A stretch of 64,000 nucleotides of DNA from Bedellia somnulentella (GCA_963576735.1 OY755191.1:10507608-10571607), one strand, 5' to 3'; shown: positions 1 to 11,895, numbered from the stretch's first letter. Notes: generated by a model not told the origin, from the letters alone. Numbers and translations: made by a program.

Positions 1-338
1 GTTACAGTTGTTATTGTGAGTCAACCATAAAAGATAGACTTATGCTGTTCAAGAATATTTTTTAGACAATTTTATGTCGAATATTTCCGTCATACATGAT
101 TTCTATGTAACTTCTCCCGTTTTCCCAAAGTTCTTCACTACTCTGATGAAAAGTATACTATAACCTGCCCAGGAGTATGAAGAATAATTGTGCCAAGTTT
201 CGTTAAAATCCATCGAGTAGTTTTTGTTTCTATAAGGAACATACAAACCGATAGACAGATAGACAAAACTTTTACTGATAGCATTTTTGGCATCAGTATC
301 GACCACTAATCACCCCCTGATAGTTATTTTGAAAATAT
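1..338 (-). repeat. Interspersed repeat, copy 1 (inverted relative to 3548-3975)
   Basis: Read on the minus strand, this stretch matches 3548-3975 over most of its length. Both share the phrase around TTTTCAAAATAACTATCAGG, the phrase ACTACT..GA.GGATT.TAACGAAACTTGG, and the end TTGACTCACAATAACA. The short ORFs in it are translations of the repeat. Its class is not certain: similar text occurs in lepidopteran non-autonomous DNA transposons, possibly Helitron-related. It runs off the left edge of the window. Confidence 0.6.
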
Positions 339-339
339 T

Positions 340-1205
340 AAAACGGGTTCAAGAGATTCGGGATCTCGGCGTTACGTTTAGCTCAGATTTTACTTTTCGC
401 AATCACATTGTGGACGTTTGTGAGAATTCATTTAGAATACTCGGGTTTGTGCTGCGCACGGTGAGGGTTCACAAACCTACTTGCTATAAAAACCCTTTAT
501 AACACATTGGTGCGTAGTAAATTGGAATGCAACGCAGCCATCTGGGCTCCACATGAAGCGAAATATCGCCTCATGCTAAAGAAAATTCAAAACAAATGTT
601 AGATTTTATATTTTAAGCTATATGGTGTTTATCCTTACTATCCCTTGATGTACCTTACACTATTCATTTTGGGTATGGTAGGGTACAACAAGTTGGAAGT
701 GAGAAGGGATTTAACTTTGTTAGTTTACTTATTAAAGGTTTTAAGAGAAATAATTCTTAACCCCACTATCCTGTTCAAACTAAAATTAATGGAACCTAGT
801 AATACATTAAGGCAGCACTGGGGTCGTCTACTGGTAGGTCCATCTTCACGGACCAATCTCTTGTTTGAAAGTGCTTTTACGCGAGCGTTGCGATCTTTGA
901 ACCAGATTGCCGATCGCGTAGATTTATTCTCATGTTCGCTGGCTGACTTTACAGCATCTTCATTATAATAAATAATGTTATGAAAAAATAGATGTTACAA
1001 TGTGTACAAGAGGAAATGAGAAGATTTAGCCAAACTATTTCATACTTATTAGGTTCAATTATAATAATGTTAATATATGTGATAGGTATTTTGTAGTAGA
1101 TATTTAATAGATGTTTAATTTTAATATAATCGCATTGGGCTATGCCTGTAATGGTTATGTTATGTAAATATATATAAATAAATAAACATAAATAAATTAA
1201 ATGTA
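340..1205 (+). mobile_element. Decayed jockey-like LINE, 3' end
   Basis: Broken reading frames give the end of a non-LTR reverse transcriptase. Around 345-490 the text contains RDLGVTFSSDFTFRNHI, the usual 'dLGV.fd..l.f..Hi' segment after the RT palm. Around 505-560 it reads LVRSKLECNAAIWAP, the C-terminal 'lvrs.LEY...vW.P' block. At 645-968 a remnant of the C-terminal tail continues to SLADF. Several stops and frame changes separate these pieces, so it is dead. The tail near 1170-1200 is made of AATAAA/TAAATAAA units. It lies in the intron upstream of the first visible formin exon. The clade (jockey or relative) is inferred from the motifs only. Confidence 0.65.
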
Positions 1206-1287
1206 CATAGTTGACCCCTCTACAGATTTATTATAAGTATAGATTTATATATTGACAACTTATAAACATCTACTATTTAAATTTCAG

Positions 1288-3613
1288 CAAGCTGAAAAGA
1301 AGAACAAAGAACTAATACATTTCGCTGATGACATCAGAGTTCTCGAAGAAGCCGCTAAAGCCAGTGTAGAACAACTTCACAATGAAATTAAAACGCTGGA
1401 CCAAAGAATTGGCGTTTTAAAAAGAGATATACAGTCTCCCAATACTCAGGCTGATATTAAGGAACAGATGGGAGATTTTCTTCAGGTAATTAAGGGCGTT
1501 TTAGGTATTCTGATAATTTAATGAGAAGAATAGGTAAGGAAGATAGGAAGTTTCATAAGATTATTATGCTTAAATTTGTATAACTATATCATCTGTCTAA
1601 TTTTTGCTCATATTGAGTGTTTATAAATATTCACCTGTCGATAAGTTTCAAATGTTTTGATTTCACCAAAGAATAATGCTTCAACAGATGCTCTGCTTTT
1701 GTTTTATTTGTGTATAGTATATTAAGAAATCGGTTATAAGATGATCAGATAGTCCAGATGGAATTATAAAAAAAAACAGTACGTTATAAAAAAGGTTACT
1801 ATGTTATCAAACAATTCAATAACTTATAAAAATGTATTTTGTTCTTGTTAATTTCAGGTTGCTGACAGGGAAGTGTCAGCGTTGAAGAAAGATATGGAAG
1901 AAGTAGAAGTTACGAGGAAACAACTAGCAGACTTCTTTTGTGAAGATCCTGTATCCTTTAAACTAGAGGATTGCTTCAAAGTAAGTTTTCTGTTATGATA
2001 GTAATATTATGTCACTCGTCTTAATCTTTAAATTAAAAACTTTTTGACTTAAAAGGTGTGGAACTCTCTTTAATATATTTAAAACATGGGATTAAAAAGT
2101 GTTACATTATACCTCGGTATATCATATAATGTTAATTTTATGTCCAAATGATAGACAGATAGCATTAAAAATTATAGTTAGCAACTGCTATTATTACGTA
2201 ACTAAAGACTTAGTATTTTTTTTTTAACATCATGTCAGCCGACACACATACACTACTAGACATTCGTTTCTCCCAAAACAAAACACAAATACCAAATCAT
2301 CACTGGCCACATTTAACATAGGTTAGGCATTTTAGAGCCATAAAAAAATCTGCTTATCAATCTTTTTTGTAGACATTTGTTACATTTTGTAACAAATTCC
2401 GTTCTGCGGTAACCGAGAACGAGCGTCGCAGAGCCAACGAGGAACAGGCGGCTGCTAGAAGACGCGCCAGAGATGCGGCGGCGGCGAGAAGTAGACCTGG
2501 TCGGTAACTTTTTGATGATTAAAGTAATATTAACCGTATCAATTATTTATTTATTTATACATTAATTGCGTTTCATAAATTGTGGTAATGTGTATTTTAC
2601 AGATATGATTATTGTCAATTTTGTTGTAATATTTGCGCCTTGTTTTCTTTTCTTCTTTTTTAATCTCCTAACAATTTTCAACACAAAGACACCAGTTTAA
2701 ATCAGCAACCGTTACACCACAGCTCTCATATACGAGTAAAACTAGTAGCTTATATTTGCAACAGTTTAAAATTGTAAATTGAAATGATGATCTTTTTTGA
2801 TTCTTCTCTTCTTTATCGTCCATTTTATAATTATTATTATTTTTCTCTATTTTCTAATACACTTTGGTAACATTGTGAAAGAAACTATTACTCAAATTTA
2901 AATAGCATAATTCAAATTACAGGGGGAAGTGTCTGCAGCACACCAATATCGGAATGTGAATCTCTAATGGAATCTCTTCTATTGGACATAAGGAATGGAC
3001 TCGGAAGACGTTCGTTGCGACGCGCTCATGACGCTTCGCCGTCTCCTGGTATGTTCTCAACATCTATATTAATTAATATATCTGTTAACCTATCTGTACC
3101 TCATCCTCTTACTATCTGTGCGCTCGGTCATAAGCTTTAAGCCGCTCTTTAAAAAGAAACCATTGACTTTTTTCTATTGACTTCAATAAAAAAACAGTTG
3201 ATTATTCCACAATGGTATGTTCGATCACGACATGTGATCCCTTACGATACTTAGCAACGTCCACTTGATCACTGTTCTAAATTTGATTCGTACACAAAGA
3301 AGTAATTATACGGTACGATCATAATTTTCCAGATGTAACTCCAACTGGTAGTTTACGTCGACGAAGCCGAGCCAGTCCTGGTGATGATGAAGATGGTTTA
3401 CTTGAATTCCTGAGACATTCTTCGCCAGCGGCCAACGAGTCTAGAGAGAGAAGTGCTTGGGGTAGCTTGGGTAAGAAACTTTTTTATCTATACTTACTAA
3501 ATATACTTAAATCTGTAGAGAGGTCAATTCTGTACATGAAATATATTTTCAAAATAACTATCAGGTGATGATTAGGGATCGATACTGATGCCAAAAATGC
3601 AATCAGTAAAATT

Positions 3614-3659
<46 letters not shown>

Positions 3660-6600
3660 GGTTTGTATGTTCCTTATGGAAACAAAAACTACTGGACGGA
3701 TTCTAACGAAACTTGGTACAATTATTCTTCATACTTCTGCGCAGGTTTTTGTATACTTTCCAGCAGAGAAGTAAAGGGGAATTCTGGGAAATTTTGGGAA
3801 AACGGGAGAAGTTACTCCATTTTTTAAGCTTCCGTCGCGTGTGCAGCCTTAATGGTTAAACTTACATAGAAATCATGTATGACGGAAAAAATCTGCATAA
3901 AATTATCTAAAAAACAATCCTTAACAGTTTATGTCTATCTTTTACGGTTGACTCACAATAACACGTGTAATTCCTGATAGCTTAGCAGTTCGGACCATTC
4001 TGATTATATTTGTTTACTCTTACGTTTGTAAACCTCTCACTCATCCCTAATTTAAAAAAGGTAACATTATTACCTATTCAATAAAAAAAGAATCATAGAA
4101 ATCGGTATACAAACACCGAAATTATACATAAAATAATCCAGCGCGCCCGTGACCAAAACCAAATCTTTACTAATTTATATATAACATACTAGATAGCGCC
4201 AGTATTTGCATCCTACATCACGTAATGATTTAGTTTTCAGATTGTTATAAATACTACATAGCGTTTTATTCCAAAATTTGCTATTTTATTTTATTTTATC
4301 TTATTTTATTTTATTATATTTGGGGGGCTTACAGCTAAATTTACAATATAAAATAATAGCATAGGCAGAAATAGGCCAATAACAAGCTGCCACATATGCA
4401 ATGCTCAAGGTATTTAATGGAAATACTGAACAAAATCACCAAACTACACTGTTTAGGGAGTGCTATATATTAAATAAATTGAAAACATTGCGCTGAATTT
4501 CACAATGCTTAAGCAGGGACTGAAGAAAGAAACCTCAGATATTTAAAAAAACAACGCTACCCGTGCGAAGCTGGGACGATCCACTAGTACTTAATAAGTT
4601 ATTTATGCTAATAACGTGCAATGATTGAAATTCGATAATAACACCCGCAAAAGTATGAATAGAAGTTCCTTGCAACCTAATTATACATAATATTAACGAC
4701 AAATAATAATAATTTATAGTCAATTTAACCACAGACTGAGAATAAATGAAAGCTCATGAGCTATTTTATCTTCTGTAACTGCAGTTCAACAAAGACACAT
4801 AAGACACGTTTGTACAATACATACATACATATAACTAACGTCATTATTTTCCTTTTATTCTTCATACTTAAGACGTTTGCCTTTTTGAGGGCACTCTCTA
4901 TTTGGTCTAAATGAGCCCTCCGTTGTCGTCCTCTACATTAGCTCTGTACACTAGTTTTATCATAAATTATCTTAACTATTCTAATAATGAAGCCTGAATT
5001 CCACATAGATAACCCATTACATCTCTGACTTATTCAACGTGTAACATATTTTTAGACCGTTCCTGGTCCCGCCGCGGTCCGGTGCGCGCTCGACTCGAGC
5101 TGCCCGACCGCGAGCGCGCCCCCTCCCTCCGCCGCCAGCCCGCACTCGCCCGCGCGCCCGCGCCGCCCAGACCTAGCGCGTGTGAGGATACCACTAGTAA
5201 ACCCAAGTAAGTAGAGATTGGTTGGTAAGTCTATAGCTAATATCGTCACACCTAGCGCGTGTGAAGATACTACTAGTAAACCCAAGTAAGTAGAGATTGG
5301 TTGGTAAGTGTGTAGTCGGTTAGTATCGTCCCCCGCCGCCGCCGTAATCCCCGCCCTGCGTACGCCAGACCTAGTTAACCCAAGTAAGTAAACTAAAGGA
5401 AGTTTCAGTTTTTAACTGTAAATAAGGCACAAAACTAAATCTTAGTAAAAAACATTAAAAGTCATCGCCGCTTTATTCCCATATTAGCCCATCTAACTGG
5501 CGACAAGCTCCAGCCTACCTTACTAAATGTTTAGATAAATACGTATAAAATTGTTCACAATAATGGTTTGTCAATAATATTATTTGCGTTTCCAGAGAAT
5601 GGAGGCAGAAGATAGAATCTTGGCTTCGAGCGAACAGTCAAGAGGAGAAACGAGACGCGGAACTCCGCGAACGAGCAAGGCGGCTACAAGCTAATAGGCG
5701 GTCCTTGGAAAACGACTCCGGTTTGTTACAAATTAAACTAATGCTTCATCTTATACATTATACAAAAAATCTATATATACGGATATAAAACACAGATCAA
5801 GTTTGCTTTATGTTTGGTAAACGACTTATAGTAAGGGATACTAACTCGAAATTATGTTTAATAATCACTGACATATAAATAACCACCAAGGCTAAGAAAC
5901 ACAAATTCATATCCATTCAATAAATGAAAAAGACGTATTGATAAATCGATCAACTCATCAATCATAGATTGAAATACATAATTAATTACAGATCCACAAT
6001 CTTTTCTTGGCCGGCGGCGACTACTGGTATACTGTCGCCATTTTGAAATTTCGGCCTGTCATTGTCAGTTAGTTCTTAACTAAATAAAAATTATAGGGTG
6101 ACCTACGTATATAATAAATTATTACTTTCATTAATATTTTTTGTAGTGGAAACTTTTTTTAAAGACAATTATTTTTATGATGTATCTATGCTTATTAATA
6201 AACGCTTTTATTTCCAGTATTCAATATAAAAATTTATGAAAATTATTATTTATTTTGTTAAATTTTATCTAAGTAGGCTAACACCGTCCGAAAAGTTGTG
6301 CGCGCATGACTATAGCGGTGCGGGTTAAGGGAAGTGGGGAAATGCTCCCGAATAAGATTTCACTTCGTATACACTGATGCGTGGGATCTAATCCTAATTC
6401 GGGGATGAACCAATGTGTCATTTCTTAAGTCATAACTGTCTGACATATATATAAAAATACAAGGCAAATACGACATGATAGCTTAATAGGTAGAACACCG
6501 GTTAACGTGCAAGCGACTAGTGTTCAAATCCCGGATCAGGCCTACACCAATTTGTCTTTTCTAAAGACATAATGTGTGGTTAATTTATCACGGTTTTTAA

Positions 6601-9456
6601 CGGTGAGAGAAAAAATCGTGAGGAAACTCACATGGCTGAGTTGTACTTAGTCGTGTGACAGTGTAGTCGTACTAAAACGGCGATAGGCCTGCCTCCTATC
6701 ACGTGAGTACACTGTCGATGCAAAACGTGGGTACTCTGAACACCAGGTGACAAAGTCACGTGATGTTCAGAAGTATTAGTACCTCTGCCAAACCCCTTTG
6801 GGGGTATTCGGCGTGAACGTTTATGTTTACAAGGCTGTTAACAGCAATAAAAAAGTACCCATAAATTCACTGACCCAGCAAAATGAATGACCCAAACGAT
6901 ATCTAATGTTTAGAATTATTTTTTCTGTGCCACCTTTTTGGGGGATCTATGTGTGAATATGAAATGTAAAAGACAGTACACGACAAGGTAAACCTCTGAT
7001 TAACAGGATTAAAAAAATGATTTTAGAAAAAAATGGCTTAGAATAACACTACCCCATTTCTACCCGTGGGTGATCGTTTGCCGTGTAGTGTCGGCTTAGA
7101 ATAACACTACCCATTTCTACCCGTGGATGATCGTAAGAGACGACTAAGGGTATAGGGGCTTTTTAAGTGATTTTTGGGCGATGTGGTTGGAGACCCGTCA
7201 CCAAAAACATTTATTATTACCATCTTTTCCCCAATCAACTTCCAAAAGTGGCTGAAGAATTTCTTATTCCAAAGCTCTGGCTTCCCCGTTAAGGGATTAA
7301 TAGCCGTGAGTATATGTATGTATGTAAAAAATTATTTTATGTAGTTATTAACTCTGAGTGTCACAAGTGACAAATCCTTGAGTATAAAATAATGAGTTTG
7401 CAGAGAAGTACATTTGGCAGTGTTATCGCTAAAAGCGATCTCTTCTAGGCAACATTTGGGAGGTAAGATAAGCAACACAGTAATTCGGGTAGACATACCA
7501 GAGAAGGGCAAAAATAAATAAATATAATTAGCTTACATTAAAACGAACTTGTTATTAATGAAATGATTATTATATAATTTGTTTTATTAAGACATTTCAA
7601 TACTGTACTACATAAATTAGCCTGTATGATGTAAAATTATTTCCCTTATAATGGTTAATTTTTATTTACTGGCAATACTAATATCGATGACAGCGACGCC
7701 CTTACCGGCCAAGATAAGATTGTGGATCTGTACTATAAAATTATTGGTTTTTCGTTTCAGAGAGCGAACGAAGTACGACCCTGGATACACTGCCGGAAGG
7801 GCGCTCCGAATGGCGGCCGGCCGTGTTGCAGGATAGCGATGTAGTGCGAGCCATCGAAACTGTTGAAGGTAATGCACAAAAATTACTTTCATGCACCTTT
7901 TCACAACCCGTAGAATACTCACTGGTAGAATATTGTATTCGGATTGGTAGAAGTAGAGCTAGATCTTTACGCTACTATTACATATAATAATCCACTTATG
8001 TATAATCTAAGTATGTTATAGGTAAAATAAATTTTATTTGTTTTCAGATGTGCAACCCCAAAATAATCGTGTGCCATGGCGAAAGACTGAAGAAAATGAA
8101 GAAGTAAGACGACTAAGGAGGCAAAGATCTAAACAACAGATTGAAAACAATTCTAACTTAGTAGCAATAACAGAGGAAGACAAACGAAAACTACCTGACA
8201 TTAGAGTAACTGAAGATGTGACTAGAGATATTAGAACTGATAAAGTTGAAATTGACTCCGATAACATTGAAACTCCTCCGGTTCAAAGGAAGATGTTCAA
8301 TCCCCCACCCGAAAGGGAACCATGTAGGAAATACCAACCAAGTCTTTCAAGGTTTACATCAAATAATGACAAAGCTCAAGTAGAAATGAAAGATCTTTGT
8401 CAAGAAATTTTGGGCGATGGTCAATTCGACAGATTTTCAGCAGCTAGGCGCACTAGACGTTATAAGAAAAATACTGACTCTAGCTCACAAGATGAAGAAA
8501 AAAAAGAAGCACAAGAACTTGTAGCTGAAACTCAAGTTATTCGACCAACAAAGTTAGAAATACAAGCATCATATCCTGTAGATTCTCCTCAGGCAATAGC
8601 TAAACCCCTAGAAGAAGTAGTAAAGGATGACAAAGAGAATCGCCTTAAACGTTGGCAAGACAGACTTAAAAGTCAAAGCACAGAAACAAAAATAACGCCA
8701 AAAGAGAAACCAACTTTGAACAAGCTTAGGAGACAAACTTCTATAAACCAAGAAGATGTTCAAAAAGCTATTAGAGAACTGAAATCTCCAACAGAGACGC
8801 CTACAGGTGTGTGGTCCAGAAATAGTTATAGGAGAACAGTACCAAATAGAGTGCCATTAGCAGAAAGAACCACATCTCCAAAGATAACGAAAACCAAAAA
8901 CGAGCATGAACTCAATGACGAAGGCTTTGAAGAAACTCAAAGTTTGAACTCAGAAAGTGCTTCTCAAGGTGCTTCCTCAGGCTGCAACCTTGAATGTGTA
9001 TCCCCAATTCCAAAACCCTCGAAATCCCCCGATATTCCAAAGAAAATAGCTGCCAAAGATACTCGAAATTATTCTAAAGACCTTCGAACGCCTCCGAAAA
9101 CACCGATAGATCCTAAACGAATTCCGAAAAAGAATAACTTAAAAGTTGAGCGATCTACGTCGAGAGCATCTTTAAGGAGTTCAAGAAGTTCTCTAAATAG
9201 TTCAGCATCCGTTGCAACGGTTAAAAGGGTTCCCCCTGCGCCAGTAAAAGCCACACCTAAGCCTGTACAAACTCGACCAGTGGCAAGAATGCCAGCTTCA
9301 AGGTCTTCGTCTAGTGGAAGTTCTATAGGCACTTCGAGACCTCCTGTTAAAACCACCTCATCATCAAGAACATCAGGTTTTATGAGGCCTACACAAGCAT
9401 CTAAGGGGAGAGGTAATATAACTCAAACACCATCCATAAGAGCTGGTTCAAAATAA
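1288..9456 (+). CDS. form3: INF2-type formin (form3-like), C-terminal exons; 5' part lies outside the window
   Basis: Nine exons are joined by GT/AG borders and consistent phase: 1288-1485, 1858-1980, 2373-2503, 2939-3048 (or from 2923 with a donor at 2499), 3333-3470, 5056-5206, 5596-5720, 7761-7868, 8048-9456. The first three encode the end of the FH2 actin-nucleation domain: a coiled-coil stretch, then ADFFCEDPVSFKLEDCFK, very like the INF2 'FFCED..t.KLdeCF' signature, then a basic Arg/Ala-rich helix. Exon 4 carries ESLMESLLLDIRNG, a WH2/DAD-like helix, and exon 5 an LLEFLRHSS segment resembling the INF2 one. The last exon, about 469 codons, is disordered and rich in Ser, Lys and Arg. It includes GVWSRNSYRR, reminiscent of the VWSR motif in the INF2 tail, and a Ser/Arg C-terminus. 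Formins of this group nucleate, elongate and sever actin filaments. FH1, DID and GBD regions are not in the window. Family confidence is high. The choice of form3 over other insect formins rests on the INF2 motifs. Confidence 0.85.
3548..3975 (+). repeat. Interspersed repeat, copy 2, with GTCT microsatellite
   Basis: This is the plus-oriented counterpart of the repeat at 1-338. It contains a perfect (GTCT)n run at about 3617-3659, where the other copy has only a degenerate version. It carries an extra segment near 3815-3860 that is absent from copy 1. It lies in the formin intron between the exons ending at 3470 and starting at 5056. The ORF running through the microsatellite is not a gene. 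Confidence 0.6.
4284..4500 (-). mobile_element. LINE 3' end remnant with (TTTTA)n tail
   Basis: A TTTTA-rich run at 4284-4320 is followed by a low-complexity stretch. On the minus strand this looks like a poly(A)-type retroelement tail with AATAAA-like units. No coding remnant is visible, so the identification is tentative. Intronic in the formin gene. Confidence 0.35.
4540..4588 (+). mobile_element. Helitron-like 3' terminus
   Basis: The text ACGCTACCCGTGCGAAGC followed by TGGGACGATCCACTAG and then T resembles the conserved 3' end of lepidopteran Helitrons: a short GC-rich hairpin, terminal CTAG, and insertion next to T. The 5' TC end was not located. Intronic in the formin gene. Confidence 0.4.
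4833..4960 (-). mobile_element. RTE-like LINE fragment (C-terminal coding remnant)
   Basis: The phrases TTTTATTCTTCATACTT..GACG, GCCTTTTTGAG and TCTACATTAGCTCTGTA closely match the minus-strand LINE fragment at 43023-43661. That fragment encodes the end of an RT ORF in which a 'GRPRRTHLDQIE' segment and a 'KKAGVRS' segment are recognisable. A (CATA)n stretch lies just to the left at 4821-4835, consistent with the LINE tail. Short, dead and intronic. Confidence 0.6.
5171..5395 (+). repeat. Tandem duplication of a formin exon end and its splice donor
   Basis: The last part of exon 5056-5206 plus its donor (ACCTAGCGCGTGTGA.GATAC through CCCAAGTAAGTAGAGATTGG) is repeated about 81 bases downstream at 5252-5331, with few mismatches. 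A third, shorter copy (ACCTAGTTAACCCAAGTAAGTA) lies near 5370-5391. Each copy keeps an AAGTAAGT donor. The first donor, at 5207, gives the right phase for the next exon. The later ones are potential alternative donors. Confidence 0.8.
6466..6838 (+). mobile_element. SINE-2 (tRNA-headed), full-length-like copy
   Basis: A tRNA-like head carries an A-box-like TAGCTTAATAGGTAGAACAC and a B-box-like GTGTTCAAATCCCGG at 6520-6534. A body shared with the copies at 20352, 22172, 24003, 26309 and 56501 follows. The end has a hairpin (CCCC..GGGG) and GGCGTGAACGTTTATGTTT. It is an RNA polymerase III-type retroposon lying in the long formin intron 5721-7760. Confidence 0.75.
7028..7327 (+). mobile_element. 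SINE-1 copy with duplicated head
   Basis: The full SINE-1 order is present: GTGTAGTGTCGGCTTAGAAT, CACTACCC..TTTCTACCC, GGCGACTAAGGGTAT, GGGCGATGTGGTTGGAGACC, ACTTCCAAAAGTGGCTGA, CCGTGAGTATATGTATGTAT. A second copy of the head (GGCTTAGAATAACACTACCCC) lies just upstream at 7037-7070. It is in the formin intron before the exon at 7761. Confidence 0.75.
7395..7510 (-). mobile_element. LINE 3'-UTR-like repeat (family also at 16395 and 27128)
   Basis: The phrase GTGTTATCGCTAAAAGCGATCTCTT followed by a GG-rich 'GGGAGGTAAGATAAGCAAC' and 'GGGTAGACATACCAG' recurs at 27215-27310 and in part at 16410-16450. At 27128 the same unit begins with (GAATA)n and an AATAAA in the minus sense, so the family reads as a retroelement 3' UTR on the minus strand. 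It lies in the formin intron. Confidence 0.5.
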
Positions 9457-10500
9457 AGATAAAAAAAATACGCTTGAAATAAGTAATGCTGTTTAATTAA
9501 TACGGCCATTTTGATATTTCTATTCTTGTTGAAATTTTCAAAGTTAAACGTGTATTCTTCTATTTTTTTACTTTTTTTTAATTGGCTGCTTGTTTGTCAA
9601 TAATACCTCTTGTCTTTTTTTATAATGCCAAATTCTGGGAACAAATCAAAATATAAGCACGGCTCAAAGTGTTCTTAACATTTAATCAAGAAGAACCAAT
9701 TGCAAATTCCGTTTAGAAAGACAATGTTAGTCGGTTAATTTTTAAGGGGACGTATATTATTGGTGTCTTCAGACCAAATCGTAGCGTTGGAATCTCAAGT
9801 AATATTTTTTGTCTGAAGACGACAATGACTGAATTTATTATTATCAGTTAATTTTATCTATATTTGATTAAAATTAAGTTATATGTGCTTTGGACACACT
9901 TAGGAATTGATATTTTATTTATTGAACTGTTAATGAAGCCAGAAACAAAAGACACTTGTAATTTTACATTGAACTCACACGTCCTACACAAATGATGAAT
10001 GAAATATATCACGTAATGAAATAAATCTGCATTATTTTTGTAAAATATGTTTAGTGTATTTTAAACTGATCCGAAAAGTCCTTGCAGGTCAATGACACTG
10101 AAAGTATGTAGTTAATTTGTTGATTTATAAATAGTCTTTATTCATTATGAAGCTTGTCATACATTTCATTTAATGTTACGTTTAGTCTTATTTTAATATA
10201 ATGAATGATGTACGGGTAACTTTAGCGTTTTTAAACCCCAGTTTATAGTATTTAGGTTAATACCCAGTCAATAATCTCTTTTTTAATTTGCTCTACTTCA
10301 ATTAAAACTACTAATATGATGTTCTATTCTAAATGTCTTGTATAACTAGATTAGTTTGAAAAACATCTCATGAAAGATCTGTTCACTGTTACTTTTGTAA
10401 ACTTTTTTAAGTTGTTCGACGTCACAAATCATATAATATAAAAATGATGTATAAAAATTAACCATCTCTGTATGTGTTTAATTAATAAATAAAATTATTA
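9457..10500 (+). other. Probable 3' UTR of the formin gene
   Basis: The stretch after the formin stop has no coding potential and no recognisable repeat. AATAAA-type signals occur right after the stop (about 9453-9458) and again near 10486-10496 (AATAAATAAA). The true cleavage site cannot be told from sequence. A long 3' UTR ending near 10.5 kb is an inference. Confidence 0.4.
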
Positions 10501-10737
10501 AATCCATATGGTTGTTTAAATAAGAAACGGCTTAAAATGCCCTGTGATGCAAAATATGTGCCAATTCTGGGAACACTGCTAAAATATTACTTTCGCCATA
10601 GAAGCAATGCTTATGCTTACGCTTCTTAAAAGACGCTCAGATTCTATTGCCGCATAGTCAGCCCCAACCGCAGACCCTGACAAATACTACAGTGTGTCGT
10701 CATTCTTTCAAGAAATAAAGCCATCGCAACCGCGGGC

Positions 10738-10886
10738 TGATTATGTATCTTTAGCGACCGCGATTGTGTCGCAAGTTGCAATATTGTCGCTGTCAAAAGT
10801 GTCAAATCGCATACAAATTTATGACATTGACAACGACAATCGTGCAACTTGCGACACAATCGTCACTCGCAAAAGATACATAATAA
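10738..10886. mobile_element. Short hairpin element (MITE-like)
   Basis: Arms at about 10740-10795 and 10820-10884 are inverted repeats. One begins TTATGTATCTTTAGCGA and contains GATTGTGTCGCAAGTTGCA; the other contains TGCAACTTGCGACACAATC and ends AAAGATACATAA. The spacer is about 25 bases. Its size and terminal inverted repeats fit a miniature DNA transposon or a foldback. The ORFs over it are symmetrical shadows. Confidence 0.65.
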
Positions 10887-11117
10887 GGGGGCCGGTCTCT
10901 TAGAGAGCGGCGTGAACTCACAAGAGCTGTGCGAGGAAAATATGTTTCTTTATAAAAACCAATTAAATGGCTTAATTTACGGATTCTGAGTGACACGTTT
11001 CTTGTAATAAGTAAATCAATTAATTATATTGGTTCCTGAAAAACTCATTTTCCTCATTTAGCACACTTTTGAAAGCTGTTTAGGAAAAAGAGTTTACACA
11101 AAGGTTGTCACAACATA

Positions 11118-11238
11118 ATGATGGGTCTCCAATCATATCGCCCAAAAACCATTTAAAACGACCCATACCCATTGTCGCCTCCTATGACACCCGTGGGTAG
11201 AAAGGAGTAGTGACATTCTAAGCCGGCACTGCACGGCA
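11118..11238 (-). mobile_element. SINE-1, 5' fragment
   Basis: The minus strand gives the SINE-1 head: a GTGCAGTGCCGGCTTAGAAT-like start, then CTACCCACGGGTGTCAT, then the GGAGACCCATCA region at the other end. The 3' half is missing. Confidence 0.6.
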
Positions 11239-11315
11239 TCCTCGTTTAGCTCTGGTAGGTTCTGCCTTCCGTTTATTTATATGTCCCCAATCGTTGTTGG
11301 TTATCTTGTTCAGAT

Positions 11316-11895
11316 TTATAGGCTTATTCCGTTTATCCACCGTAAAACAGCCACCCTAAGGCAAATATTCGGAAACGCGTGTCCTTCTATCCACCCTGAA
11401 CGGGGTGGATATCCGTAATGCATATAATATGTTTCTTCCGATTTTCTATCCTGTCTACTTACAGTCATTTACAGAAAAAAAAACCCTAAGTTTTAATTCG
11501 TCACTTTTTTGTTAGAAGTTTCTTTCTTGTTATGGTTTCATTTATCACATCGGTTATTTTAAATAATGTTTACCCAAATACTACAAACCAATCCTATAGG
11601 TAACAATAAATATTAAATTAAAACTTCCCACCAAGATATTTTCATGCAAACTGTAATTAAGAAAGTAGGTATCTATATCTTAAGTATTTTAATGTTCACG
11701 AAGTTTCTTGGACCCATTTTGTGTTGTGTATGTTTCTGTAAATGACTGTACTTGGGGTGAAAAATCGGAAGAAACATTTTATTATGAATTACGATTATCC
11801 ACCCCGTTCAGGGTGGCTAGAAGGACATGCGTTTCCGAATATCTGACTTAGGGAGGCTGTTTTGGGGTGGATAAACGGATAAGCCGATTTATAGT
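11316..11895. mobile_element. Foldback/MITE with long terminal inverted repeats
   Basis: The left end reads GGCTTATTCCGTTTATCCACC and continues through CTATCCACCCTGAACGGGGTGGAT. The right end mirrors it: TATCCACCCCGTTCAGGGTGG through GGTGGATAAACGGATAAGCC. Inner arms also pair: GTTTCTTCCGATTTT with AAAATCGGAAGAAAC, and CAGTCATTTACAGAAA with TTTCTGTAAATGACTG. Each arm is about 170 bases, with an AT-rich centre. No transposase is present, so it is non-autonomous. Confidence 0.75.

Noticed and set aside
3588..3827. ORF with repeated SVCLSVCLSV peptide
   Set aside because: It is a translation of the GTCT microsatellite inside an interspersed repeat.
5052..5285. Minus-strand ORF opposite the GC-rich formin exon
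   Set aside because: It is a shadow of the exon 5056-5206 and its duplication. The plus-strand frame has splice borders and fits the formin phase.
6470..6540. tRNA gene
   Set aside because: The A- and B-box-like blocks are the head of SINE-2. No cloverleaf with paired acceptor stem was seen and the same head recurs in several truncated copies.
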